From Dryas octopetala (taxonomy: Eukaryota; Streptophyta; Magnoliopsida; Rosales; Rosaceae): a stretch of DNA of 64,000 bases. The first letter of the stretch is position 1. The number at the start of each line of letters is the position of its first letter. The stretch is from the NCBI GenBank assembly GCA_963921425.1, contig OY992836.1, positions 10,447,304 to 10,511,303 of the forward strand, written 5' to 3'. Shown here in pieces: positions 1-11,522 of the stretch. The notes below the pieces were generated by a model. It was not told the DNA's origin. It was given only the letters and a program-made list of their open reading frames with translations, and did not search any database. The position numbers and the translations under genes were made by a program.

Positions 1-2439
1 GCGCACTTCCATTGATTCCACACTTTGAAAAATATTTCACTTTCCCTTTCTTTTTTCCCTCCCAACTATTTTCACTTTCCCTCTTAGACTTCCCCAAAAG
101 TTTTTGACTTTAGCTCCATTGCTTTCTCTTCTCTCTAGATTTCAGTCTCTCCTTCAGCTCGATCTCATGGCTTCTCCCCTTCTCAAGTCTCACCATCTCA
201 TCTCTCTCCTCTCTCGCCGATCTCTTTTCCCGGCGATTTCACTGTCGTCCGGCGGCCAACGGCGACGAGACCACTCCGGTTCTCCTCCGCCTCTCTCTTC
301 CCATGGCCATCTCTCTTCCCTCTGACCGCCGATCACGGCGACGAGACCACTCCGGTTTCCGTCGATTCAGGTATCCATTTTAATCCTCTCTTCATTCTCT
401 ACGTGATTCTGTAATTGGATTGAGCTGTTGTTGAAAGAAAACAGAAGCCCTGTTTTGAACCCACGGACACGCAACCACTGTTTGGGACTTTTGGTGAATT
501 TAATTTGATTATTGGATATCTTGTGGATGATGAGCATCTGCTCCAAATTGATGAACATATGTTAATGTTTTTCTTGTTTTGCTATGAACATATTTTGGAT
601 ACACTTTTGTTTCATCTCACAGATTTCAGATTGCAATTGGGCTTCAGACTTGTCTTGTATTGGTTTTTAATCATTGGTAGGTGATATTGAGCATATTTAA
701 GCTTATGGGTATTTGAATTTGAGTGAGATTTGGATTAGCTTTTTGCTGTTTTTATTGAGATGGGTTTGAGTTTGAGCTCAAGGTTAGACGCACTTGTTGG
801 ATTGTTGCTTTAAAGTGTTTGGTGCTTTGTTGCTAAGATGCAGCCTGATCAAATGAAAAAGCCTTCTTGTTTGTTATGTTTCCTTATCAGCTTGAGCCGA
901 ATGGTTTCAGATGTGCAACATGAAAGTGGTGATTTTTCTTCACTTTATTTTATTTTATTTGGGTCTGAAGTTGGTTTGGATTTTTAATGGTGATCAATAT
1001 TGTTTTTAATGAGTAGAGTATTGGTTAGAGAAATGTGTTTTGCTGACAATGGCATGAACTGGAGTTTGTATAAAGCTGTGCCAGGAAATGGGTGTCAAGG
1101 TTGTTGATCTTTTTACTGCATTTCAGAAATGAGATGACTGGATGAACACTTGTTTTACGTAAGTTAGCTTGGCCATATTGCTCTCTCTCATTTTTGCTAA
1201 CGCCATCAAGTTTGACATTTGCATTATGTTGCGTTTAAATCATCAATTGCCCTGCCAAATATTTTAGTTTCCTGATATACCTTGTGTATACTCTTTAATT
1301 TGCTAGTGGGTTGATTACTAAAGTGGTATTATATTACTGGAGTGATGATCATTGTTAAGATATCTATGAAATATATTCTTCCCATTTTCCTGGAACAGAG
1401 CTAAATGCCTAAATGAAGGTGTCCTTATGAACCTTACCTCCACCATAAAAAGTTATTTAACGGTGACATAAATCTATGAGTTCATTGTTTAGTTCAATTT
1501 GGGTTTATTGGTTATATGTGGCCTAAAGCTATTTGCATTGTTTCTGATAAATGTTGTGGGTTAATTTTGTGAACCAATACCTCAATGTTTTCATATTAAA
1601 GGTAGACAAAATATCCATTTGAGGAAATTACTTCAACCAAACTTTTAAGCAGTGTGTGGTTTTTGCAGGACCCATCATTTAAACAAAGTAGCTACTGGTG
1701 GCATTGCCATATCAGCAATGAGCAATGCCTACTACACCAGATTTTGCAGCTTTCACCATCAAGTAAATTTTCTTTGATCAAATTACTGGTTACTCTTCAT
1801 TTGCTTATCGACAAGGACAACGCCTCAAGGAAAAGTGAAGCCTTCAAGTGATAAGTCCTTCACTGTTCGAGTCATACATTGTAGGTAATTTGTAGCTTGG
1901 TTATTTTATATGACTCTTTGGACATTAATTTTAGAAACTCTTCTCTAGACATTTAGTATAATTTTAGTTTTAGTAGTTTGGTATCTTGTAATACTTGACT
2001 AATTTACTTAATGAATTTATCATTGCAATTATTATATTCTAATGAATGTGTAATTTTGATAAGTGTTTATATATTTATTTTGCCCTTATATAGTTTATTA
2101 TGATAAATAAAATTTAAAAAAATTATTTAAAAGATTTTATTTTTTTAATGTTTATTTGACTTTCTTCACGGGCATTGGCCGTAGTTGATGAAGATAATCT
2201 ACCACGGCCATTAACCGTGATATATGTAGTAATCTACCACATGTAGTGTCCGTGGTCGTATATGGTAATCTACCACGTGCAGTGTCTGTGGTCAATGTTA
2301 CGTTCAACCACGGATATTGTCCGTGGTAGATGACCGCGCTAATCTACCACATCCCAATACATAACGGGCGGCCCGTCCGTGGTTAATTTAAATCTACCAC
2401 GGACAATGTCCGTGGTAGATGAACTGTTTTTTAGTAGTG
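1..2439. mobile_element. CACTA-like transposon, right-terminal part
   Basis: The right end reads ...GTTTTTTAGTAGTG at 2439, the reverse complement of a CACTACTAAAAAAC terminus typical of En/Spm (CACTA) elements. The 280 bases before it (about 2160-2430) are packed with direct and inverted copies of a TCTACCACGG / CCGTGGTAGA motif, which matches the subterminal transposase-binding repeats of this superfamily. The left end is not in the window. Positions 100-330 are a CT-rich, leader-like stretch followed by a possible donor (CAG/GTATCC near 370), and 1668-1760 could be another exon, but I see no transposase domain or recognisable protein. A 3-bp target duplication cannot be tested without the left end. 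Confidence 0.6.
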
Positions 2440-2957
2440 CATATATTGTTTGATATTATTGTATATGAAACAATATATGAGCAATTGTATATATATTAGT
2501 TTTATATATTTAATGGAAGTATGGCACGGATACCCGAAGGTGAAAGGCAAAGGTCATTTAATAAAATAAATACATGAATAATTTGTATATAATATTTATA
2601 TGTTTTTCATGTCACAGTATGGCATATTTTAATATTATTTAGTGTTTCACGGTTATACAACCATGAGAGCATTAACTGGAGTGGTCTCATCGTCCACCAA
2701 GCCGTATATATCAGCTTGGCTCAAGCTTGGCTCAAGTATATAAGCTTGGCTCAAGTATGCTAATGAGAATGGTGTGGGACCCGGTTTGAATGGCCTCACG
2801 GTTAGGTAAACCGTGACATTGTCACAATGGATACCCCTCTCAATCGCACCACTGCACAAACCGTGACTAGATGATCAATAGGCACTGCAAACTGTGCCCT
2901 TTGAGACTAATTGGCATGGTTTGGTGAGTGTGCCTGATGAAGGATTTTGCAGTAGTG
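2440..2957. mobile_element. second CACTA-like right terminus
   Basis: The segment ends GATTTTGCAGTAGTG at 2957, the reverse complement of CACTACTGCAAAATC, another CACTA-type terminus. Repeats of AACCGTGA / TCACGGTT at about 2647, 2796, 2810 and 2860 resemble subterminal repeats, and they differ from the CCACGG repeats of the element ending at 2439. This is therefore a different family or the outer of two nested elements. No coding region is seen; a short duplicated GGCTCAAG stretch lies at 2716-2756. The left end was not found. Confidence 0.45.
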
Positions 2958-3450
2958 TAGGCACTCAAATTTCCAAAAAAATATGGTGTTTTACTAAAAG
3001 ACTTCGACATTAGTGTATGTGGTCTAATTTCTTATAAACCAATTTATAACTCCTTACAAAACTTATATGGGATTATAAACATGGTTTTAATATATATAAG
3101 CCACACTCTCCAACAATCTCCACATTGGCAGGACTTAAGTCATCATTCAAATATCATCTCACAATCCAAACAAGCTAGGTCTCCGAATTCTCCAAATTGC
3201 TCGCAAGAGACACCAAATTTGGGCTTTGTACCACATGTTAGGCGAAAGCCGACATAAGAGTCTTTTAGACATATATAGAGGGCAGGACAGGGCATCGCTA
3301 CCGACCAAAGACGTTGAGGAAGGAAATGTATGGTGGTTGAGAAACGTGGAGCGCCGTAAAATTACCCGTTTTACGCTGAAATGTACAGCTAAGTGCATGC
3401 ATAGACAGATATATACGTCCATCATCACGTATAGCTATAGACTATGGTAC

Positions 3451-3491
<41 letters not shown>

Positions 3492-5556
3492 AGAAATACA
3501 CGTGATAGAGGTGGCTAGATTCCCGTGAGACCAAACCAGCTAGAAACCAAGCCCATGTATTATGTATATAACACACATCAAAGTATCAAACCAATGCTTC
3601 CTCTGCCACTCCATCACCAAACGTTACATCTGACGGGCCTTCCCACCCATCTATCTCAATTCCATCATATATATATATATATATGTATATATATACACCC
3701 TTTTTATTTATTTATTTATTACTTGGATCTCTATCTTTTGAGGGTAGACAAATAAATAATCGCATCGGATGTCTAAATGTTTAATTAAAACCTATCAATT
3801 TTATAGATGTTTTATATGTTATGACGATCTTTGTTATTATTTACTAAAAAAATAATTACGTGATCGAATATAAATGAAAGGCAAAGAATCCTATTTTTAT
3901 ATATAATGTATCTCCGGACTCCAAAATCTCAAAGCCAGTTTTGTTTATTGCTTTTGTTTTTCAGACGATAATAATGGCTATTTGTCAAATTTTCACAAAG
4001 CTTTAAGAATGTCGGAAAGGTTAAAGTTTAGGTGTCAATTCTATTGATTTTGAATGCAGTCATATATATTCATTAAGATAATGTTGGATTTCATTAAGAT
4101 AATATGTGATTTCATTAACAGATAACTAACATGTAATAATTAATTTGAAAGAGCTCCTAATTAACCATGAAGAATATTAATCAGAATATTGGAGTCACCC
4201 TTTATTGTGGGAGAAAAACTGGCCTACAGATATTGGTCACGACTGAGACCTTTTGTGTGGCTTTGTGTTATGTATTCACTTTAAATATAAACTTGTCCAA
4301 CAATAGCAATCCTTAAATTTCTATGCAAACTAAATGTTGAGGGTAGAGGAGATTTGAACTTAAATCTCTTTTAACATTGAGATGAGAAATATATATCACT
4401 AAACTATAGTCGTATTATACAAACTAATTAAATATTAGTATATAGATTAAGCTAGTTCTAGACTTCTAGTTCATCAAAAAGGTATTGAAATTAACATGGG
4501 TACAAGGAAAAGACTACAGTATCATTATCAATTGGCTATGATACATGTGTGATGATCCAAAACATGAGATTGAGCTAGCGATTGTGAAAATTATTAAAAT
4601 AAAGGAAGGAAAGATTTTGTTTTGTTTGTCCCCTTCCTCCTGCTATAATATATATATATATATATACATATATATCTGCAGCGCAGCCAGCCAAAATCAC
4701 AATGAATGGACATCCAATCCAAGAGTACGGCTGAGCGTGCTCTCACTCGATCACTGAGTCACTGCTGCTCCTGCTCTGCGCGCACACTTACCCATCCCTA
4801 ACAGGCCGTTTAAATAGCCCAAAGAATCAATACTTCTAGGCCCATATTTTATAAGGCCCAAAAACTGTAACTGAATTGAAAAGGCTCAAGTGAGTCTGCT
4901 GGAAGAAAGAAGGTATGGTGATGTAAAGGGCCACATATTCCCATATTATAGGCTACTGCCATATGTTTTAGCCATTTAGCCACCTCAGTTTGTCCTTCTT
5001 TCTTTGCGTGAAGAAAGAAGGTACATGTCTTACTTGTTGTTTATATGATGATGTACTATTTTGGTACAAACATGAAAATGGTAAAAGCTCTCAAGCAAAA
5101 ACATGTTGAAAGAATTTAAGATGAGTGACTTGGGTCTTACGATACAGTTTTTTGGAATTTAATAAATTCGCAATTGCAGTGACATAAAATTCAGATTTTC
5201 ATGCTTGTTCTCGTTTCATTTCAGATTTGGTAAGCAAAGGAGGAATTGGCAAAGCATGGATAATAAATTTACCAAAATCAACCAGCTGACATTCTAATTT
5301 CTAACCAAAGTCGATCACCACTCACCAAGGAGAAATTTGAGAGGTTGAAGAAGTATTTTCCTCTGTTTATTTTATGACTTTGTAGTATAAGATGTATGAA
5401 GTTTAAAAACCATTCCTCGTTGTTAATAATTAATGAATACAATGAAATCTTTCTTTTCTTTTGCTTAATTTGTTATTGCAGAGGTGTGGACCTTTTTGGC
5501 ATATCAGAGACTAATTGTTAACAAATTTTGCCTGGGAAATCAACAAACATATATTA
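2958..5556. other. intergenic, no gene recognised
   Basis: No conserved protein or RNA gene is seen. The stretch holds a (GA)n microsatellite at about 3454-3488, (TA)n tracts at about 3668-3695 and 4647-4675, and generally AT-rich sequence. It abuts the left edge of the tandem duplication that begins near 5557. Confidence 0.6.
3454..3488. repeat. (GA)n microsatellite
   Basis: About 17 GA dinucleotides in a row, followed by an imperfect GA tail. Confidence 0.9.
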
Positions 5557-5768
5557 TATAAAAAATATTACATAAGCCAAGTGGATCAATATTAAAACAC
5601 ATTCTTCCTCTACAAAATTAATATTAAAACAAATACTAAACACATTCTTCTTCTACGAAATTAATATTAAAACGCATACTAATTAAACATAGTGGTTCTC
5701 GCGATTGACCATTTTGGATTGTAGGCAAAGCTCAGCTACGAAGAAACGTACTCCAATTTTCTTTGCAT

Positions 5769-7363
5769 TCAATATGGAGAATTTATTGTGTTGGCCACAT
5801 CAATGACAAACCGGTACTTAACATCATTCTTGGCAACTCGTTCAAGGGCAGTGTTCACATAATGCATTGGAATAACTTCGACATCTGCTTTGATATTATG
5901 CTCTGCTGCAAAATCGATCATCTCTTGAGTCTCTTTCATTCCCCCAGTTGCGCTTCCAGCAATAATTTTCCTCCCTATTAAACCACATTCAGTTTTCTAT
6001 TAAAACTAAGTTTGAAATCAATTATATCTATCAAAATTAATTAGTGAAAAATAAAATGAACATACCCATGATTAAAGGGAAAACTGGTAGCTCAGGAGGT
6101 TGGATTGGAGCGCCCACCAAAATTAGTTTTCCATTGGTCTTCAACAACGCAAGCAATGGTGAGAGAGCGTGAGGGCCGGAGACTGTATCGATGATACCGT
6201 CCATTGTACCCATGGCAGCCTATAGTTCCATTCAATGTGTTGATCATATGTAAGTACACACGTAAAATTTTGAGCAAAAATGTTACAAGGAATCACGTAT
6301 TTAGTTGACCACATGACGTGTCAGTTGATAAGTAGTTATTACCTGCAATTGTTCTTGGTCGTGACTGATGAGAAATTCATCAACACCAAGTTGTTCCAAT
6401 GCTTCCTTTTTTTTATTCGGAGAAGTACTTATCACGGTTACTTTTGTTCCCACTGCTTTGGCGAACTTGACGGCCATATGCCCAAGACCACCAAGGCCTG
6501 CCACACCCAAGTGTTTACCAGGTTCCATGAGTCCAAAATATCTCATAGGGCTGTACACCGAGATCCCGGCACATAGCAACGGAGCAGCACCTTGTAGCGG
6601 AAAATTGTTCGGGATTCGGACGGTGAAGTGCTCGTCGACGACTAGCTTGTCGGAGTACCCACCGAAGGTTCTCGATCCGTCTTCGAAGTGTTTGTTGTAC
6701 GTCCACACCATTTTGGGGCAGTAATTTTCTGAGTCCTGTGTGCAGTTGTCGCATGAGCCACATGAACCCACCATGCACCCAACTCCGGCTATATCTCCTA
6801 GTTTAAATTTTGTGACATTGCACCCAACCTTTGTCACTTGCCCTACCATCTCATGCCTGCAAAAGTGACATTGAGATTATAAATTAATCTTGTTTCCAAA
6901 TTAAGAAACTCAAAATTAATCAGCTTAATTAATTGAGAATATGAAATGGGTACGTACCCTGGGACAATGGGATAGATGGTCATTCCTACTTCGTCCCTGG
7001 CTAAGTGGAGGTCCGTGTGGCAAATACCACAATAGAGTATCTTCATGGTGATATCATTGTCGCCATTGTTCCTGCAAGTACAAAAAACCACACAACCTTA
7101 TAAGTGATAAGAGTCTATCAATTTAAGACGTTACGTTGTCATAATATCATTATTGATTAAGTACAATATTGTTTAATTTTTATTGTTTTGATTAACAATC
7201 TGATAACATAACATATCAAATATATCTAATAGATAATAAATAATATATACCTCCTGGTGAAGTGGAAGGGAGAGAGAATTCCTAAGGAATCTCTAGCAGC
7301 CCATCCAAAGGCGGCGTTCACTGGTACTTGTTCTAGTACAGCTGATGATGATGCTTCTGACAT
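5769..7363 (-). CDS. CAD1: cinnamyl-alcohol / mannitol dehydrogenase (ELI3 type)
   Basis: Zinc-dependent medium-chain dehydrogenase, 366 aa, complement(join(5769..5974, 6066..6219, 6343..6856, 6958..7071, 7251..7363)); all introns are GT-AG. The CGICHTDLH motif has the catalytic zinc Cys at residue 55, GHE follows at 76-78, the third zinc ligand is in LLCAG (Cys171), the structural zinc cysteines are 108, 111, 114 and 122, and the NADP-binding GLGGLG is at 196-201. Family knowledge: reduces hydroxycinnamyl aldehydes, or oxidises mannitol, in the cytosol; the GWAARD..G.LSPF N-terminus points to the ELI3/mannitol-dehydrogenase clade rather than the main lignin CADs. The N-terminus is five residues longer than in CAD4-8. 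His336 replaces the Asp found in CAD2 and most paralogs (IPxDY). True substrate unknown. Confidence 0.93.
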
Positions 7364-7512
7364 TTTCTTCAACAATTGATGTGTGTATATATGTATCTAT
7401 GTACGTATGCAGTATATGTGAGAGGTAGAAGAAAACTGTAATCAAAGAGATTGACGCTTGTGTTTTGTTGGAGGTTGTCGTTTTGGTGATGTTGGGGGTT
7501 GAATTTAAGTGC

Positions 7513-7521
7513 ATATATATA
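7513..7521 (-). promoter_or_regulatory. TATA box of CAD1
   Basis: An ATATATATA stretch about 150 bases upstream of the CAD1 start codon is the best core promoter candidate. The same site is kept upstream of CAD2 (about 19065-19073). A TGACGTA motif lies further upstream at 7863. Confidence 0.5.
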
Positions 7522-7523
7522 CC

Positions 7524-8884
7524 ATTTGGTTGGGTAACATGCAAGAAATGCAAGAGTTTGATGAGACTTAATTAATTTGCAAAAGTACGACTTTTAAAGT
7601 TGTGTTTACTTTTTAAACCATTTAACTTTATTATCAAGTAAAAAATAAATTGGGCAACAAGAATTAGTCTGAATAGATCGGAAGGAGAAGTAGAAGGAAA
7701 ATCTTGTCTTACAAGTCTTACTTGGACGGCTCGATCTTGAATTGGAACATATTTATAATTATCATCATTAACCATATTGTCAATTTTGTAAAAAGAATAG
7801 ACATACAAAAATAAGAAATATGACTAGCTAGCTAACTCCAAATGAAATAGAGGTGCATACGATGACGTATTTATAGCATAAATTTGGTGGGATATGTGAG
7901 TCATGAGAACTGTATTCATAGATCTGCAAACAATGATGTCAGCAATGACGGTTTTTTTTTTTTGCCAGGGTCAGCAATGATGTTCACATGCATATGTGGC
8001 AGTGGCGGCTAGTGTTTCTGAATTTTCTCCTACTTTTTTCAAAGCCATTCTCCTTATGACACTCTTATTTTGTAATAATTAATTGGATCAGTTTGAAGAA
8101 ATATTATTTGGTATAGAAAACATACACTCACATTTAATATTTGAATTTTGATAGGTTTACTTCTTCGTACTAGAGTATAGTTTTATCAACTATTAAATAT
8201 GTTTGTAAGGGATACTTTTTTCATACTAGGGTATGAATTTATCAACTATTAGATCTTTTTTTTTTTTTATGCCATACGTTGTTTATAACATAAACACTCA
8301 TAAAGGCCAAAAAAAAAAAAAAAGAGAGAAAGACAACATACCCAAATTTAGAATCCTTTTGATGTGTTGTTTTGATGTGTTTTCAAAAGTGTGTGAGAAA
8401 AAAAATACTAGATTCATAACACTTCTCCTGATTTGTTATCCCTAAACGCAAGTATGCATATGTACAATATGTTTATAATGACCTTAATATTTTTAATTGG
8501 AGAGAGTCATTATGGGTATGTCCTAATCCTAACTCATTACCCTATCTACCCTCACCACTTAGACTATCCTAAAGGCTGTAATGACCTTGACTTAACACAC
8601 TTTTGTTCTTTCCAACTTCCCCTAAGGTATACAAACAAACAAGAAAATCATTACACATTCTATCGAGTATCGATATTCCAAATAGCTATCTAAAATACCC
8701 TTTTTCTTCACTCGGCCTATTTTGCAAGTCTAAGAAAAAGGCATTAAATAGGATGAATACTAAGAAATAGATAAGTCTAAATGGAAAGAATGATCAGATT
8801 GTGAGATAATCGGCTGAGTCATCAAACAAATCCTAAATGGCAACATTTAGCCTAAGTCAAGAAAAATGGGTTGAACTTGACGAA
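7524..8884. other. CAD1 upstream region, no further gene
   Basis: This is the upstream flank of CAD1, repeated in copy B up to 8245 (19797 in copy B). It includes poly-T and poly-A runs at 7951, 8265 and 8310. No coding region is recognised. Confidence 0.5.
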
Positions 8885-9283
8885 AAATTATTGGGTGTAA
8901 TTGATACACCGACACGTAGTGTAACCAATTTAACGTATTAGGATATTATTTAAGGGTATATTTATATTAGTAGGGTATAATATTAATAACATCTACTCAT
9001 ATTATGATATGTTAGATAGGTTACACCACTTAACGGTGTATTGGTAACACAGAATAATTTCTCAAACTTGACATGATGTATAATTTTAAGACTTAAATCA
9101 AATTGTGCCTTGAAATAAACACATTCCACTTTGGCATATAAGTAGATCTAAGTTTAGTACTAAGGCTTTCTACTGTGAGAGCCGAAAAAGATGAGTCTCA
9201 CACTCTCACTTTGTTTTTTATCGTTACATTTGGACTACTTGACAAAAAACAAAAACATTTGGACTCGGGCCTGAAATGTATGG
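8246..9283. other. 1.04-kb segment present only in duplication copy A
   Basis: In copy B the sequence passes from ATCAACTA directly to ACTGAGACCC (about 19800), skipping these 1038 bases. No target-site duplication flanks the segment here, so a deletion in copy B is more likely than an insertion in copy A. It lies immediately upstream of the ELP4 5' region and may include the original ELP4 promoter. Confidence 0.7.
8885..9060. mobile_element. MITE-like element, family member 1
   Basis: Imperfect terminal inverted repeats: the left end AAATTATTGGGTGTAATTG pairs with the reverse complement of the right end, AAATTATTCTGTGTTACCA. A second, more diverged member with the same ends and internal GGATATTAT / TATAATATTAATAA blocks is at 52015-52152. 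It is too short for any coding capacity. Superfamily not assigned. Confidence 0.55.
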
Positions 9284-9661
9284 ACTGAGACCCAAGATAT
9301 TGGCTAGTGAACTGGTTTCACAGGTCAAAATCAGCCCAGCCCATAGGAAATAAACCAGTCCAAGACGGTGGATTTTGCTGGCTGTCTTTTTCGGAGAAAC
9401 GAAAGCAAAGAAAGAATCAACTAACTGGCCGGACGACGTCGCATCCCAAAGTGCCGCTGAGGCTGGGTGAGGTGAGATTGCTAACGCTACTACCACAATT
9501 AACTAGTTCAATTTTTCTGTTTGGTTCCATGGAAACCGAAGCAAAAGTTGAGAAGAAAAACTGTGATTCTGGTGTATGTTTTAAAATTTGGCTTGACCTA
9601 TGTGTAATGATTGCATTTAGCTCAATAACTATGCAAATATGTATCTATGTATTTATGTATT

Positions 9662-9937
9662 GGCTTATTATGATTTTTGCCCCCTGAACTATGATCCCAT
9701 TCCTAATGTGCCCCCTGACTTATTAATTTTATCAATTTACCCCCTAACAGTTACAACGTTAGTCTAATGTACCCCTTCGTCCAATTTCCGTCTCAACTTC
9801 CGTCTATTTTGCTGATGTGGCAGGGTATATTGGTCATTTCGACCTCCCTGGACCATTCAGCATCCCATTTTTTCCACCTAGACAGCCCCCAAATGCCACA
9901 TACCCACATGTGGGACCCACCCGATGCCAGCTCAGCT
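9662..9937. repeat. MULE-1 left terminal inverted repeat
   Basis: 276 bases whose inverted copy is at 15139-15414. It begins GGCTTATTATG and ends within GATGCCAGCTCAGCT. It lies about 85 bases upstream of the GRF gene start and so probably holds its promoter. Confidence 0.93.
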
Positions 9938-10023
9938 GGCCCTCTTTATCTCCTCAAATCCCCATCTCTTTATCTCAGCTCGAGCTTACCTCTCTCCCTC
10001 ATCAATTTTCTCTTCTCTTCAAA

Positions 10024-10483
10024 ATGAGTCGAAGCAGCAGCCATCGAAGCTACCAGAGCAGGACGCACAACGAAGATGCTGATGGTGAATCATCACTGCG
10101 CTGCCACTGTGGATTGGTTGCACGAATATCCACCTCCTGGACAGATTTGAATCCAGGGAGGAGGTTTCATGGGTGTCCAAAGTGGAGTGGGGTGAGATTT
10201 ATGGGTTGATTCTGGTTCATGGTTTATGTTTAATAATTTAGTTAGAGATAATAATGGTTGGGTTTGCAGAAAAAACAACACGGGTTGTGGTTTTTTCGTG
10301 TGGCTGGATCCAAAGATGTGCGATCGTTCAAGGGATGTGATCAATGGGCTGCGGAGAAGGCTTAATGGTATTGAGGGTCCTAGAGTAATGGTTGAAAGAG
10401 AGAATGCTAGAGAAAAGCGCTTGTGGGTTGCCCTGGTTGTGTCCTGGGCAATTTTCTTGGCTATTATGCTATTAAGGGCATAA
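10024..10483 (+). CDS. GRF-type zinc-finger protein with C-terminal membrane anchor (MULE-borne)
   Basis: Two-exon gene. Exon 1 runs from ATG 10024 to about 10181 and encodes a Ser/Arg-rich start and the first half of a GRF zinc finger (CHCGL...SWTDLNPGRRFHGCPKW). Exon 2 starts in 10245-10270, continues the finger as CGFFVWLDP, then has a short charged helix and a hydrophobic stretch (LWVALVVSWAIFLAIMLL) before the stop at 10481-10483. The splice is uncertain; the junction that keeps the frame joins near 10181 to the AG at about 10245. GRF fingers are nucleic-acid-binding modules in topoisomerase III and APE2-type proteins. In plants, short GRF-plus-membrane-helix proteins are widespread and uncharacterised. 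Here it sits between MULE TIRs and faces the transposase, the position of mudrB in maize MuDR. Role unknown. Confidence 0.75.
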
Positions 10484-10920
10484 GTATGGAAAATATCCAA
10501 CTGGGTTTGTAATGAAATTGACAATGTATGGTTGTCTCCTGGGGAATTTTGTTGGTTATTATGCTATTAAGGGTGTAAGAATTATTTATATCAATGCAGT
10601 AATTTACATTCCGTAATGTAACAGTTGACATCTCATATGGCAATTACTAGCAGTCAAATGTCAATTGGAAATCAAACTGCAGTTCAGATTACGTATGGAA
10701 AATATCCAACTGGGTTTGTAATGAAATTGACAATGTATGGTTGTCTCCTGGGGAATTTTGTTGGTTATTATGCTATTAAGGGTGTAAGAATTATTTATAT
10801 CAATGCAGTAATTTACATTCCGTAATCTAACAGTTGACATCTCATATGGCAATTACAAAGCAGTCAAATGTCAATTGGAAATCAAATGCCAATTGGAAAT
10901 CAAACTGCAGTTCAGATTAC
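10484..10920. repeat. 209-bp tandem duplication inside MULE-1
   Basis: Two nearly identical copies with a 209-base period (10484-10692 and 10693 onward). They begin GTATGGAAAATATCCAACTG, just after the GRF stop codon. Each copy includes a diverged duplicate of the end of the GRF gene (TTATGCTATTAAGGG), so the 3' end of the gene was amplified. The second copy has a further small internal repeat (AATTGGAAATCAAA). Confidence 0.85.
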
Positions 10921-11266
10921 TTACTGTAACAAAGGGCATCAGTATGAGAAATTGTGTTTGTAATGAAATTGACAATGTATATATTATTTAGATTTTCTTT
11001 CCATATTATGCAATGAATTTGATTAGGAATGGTATGAAAACGACATGAATATGATTATGAATAGTATGAAAAACTAAGGTGAATTGGCATGGGTTTGGAC
11101 AGTAAATTGACATGAATTAATGGTTGATCCTATTTGAAATAAATTGACATAGATTTTCTGTGAAAATAAATGGACATGAATTTTGCAGTAATATGACATT
11201 ATATATTGCAACCCCTGCATACCCTGCATACAATCATCCGAAAAGCAACACAAGCCTTCCAAGGTT

Positions 11267-11449
11267 CACAAAATGTGCCTAAAACCAAACATCCAAACAT
11301 CTACACCTGCTTACAAAGTACACAAAACATGGCAATATGCAAGTTTTACAAAATGTGCCTAAAACCAACACAAGACATCCAAACATCTACACCTGCTTAC
11401 AAAGTACACAAAACATGGCAATATGCAAGTTTTACAAAATGAGCCTAAA
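11267..11449. repeat. about 80-bp direct repeat inside MULE-1
   Basis: CAAAATGTGCCTAAAACCA recurs near 11268, 11347 and, with one change, 11431; the blocks between are near identical (ATCCAAACATCTACACCTGC). It lies between the convergent 3' ends of the GRF and transposase genes. No function is apparent. Confidence 0.75.
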
Positions 11450-11522
11450 ACCAACATCATCTTGACAATTGTCTGCCACCCATATCAAAGTTCTCAAAAA
11501 ATGACTGGTTGTCTTAACATCA

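Noticed and set aside
104..325. Short Ser/Leu/Arg-rich reading frame near the left edge
   Set aside because: Low-complexity CT-rich leader-like sequence with no family resemblance, inside a CACTA-like region.
6280..6724. Plus-strand frames opposite CAD exon 3 (also seen at CAD2 and the other CADs)
   Set aside because: Antisense shadows of the conserved dehydrogenase exon.
9307..9687. Plus-strand 126-codon frame upstream of MULE-1
   Set aside because: It runs into the MULE TIR, and the homologous copy B sequence ends differently. It is ELP4 upstream sequence, not a conserved protein.
10484..11449. CRISPR-like array
   Set aside because: The repeats are long tandem duplications in a plant transposon, without short spacers or cas genes.
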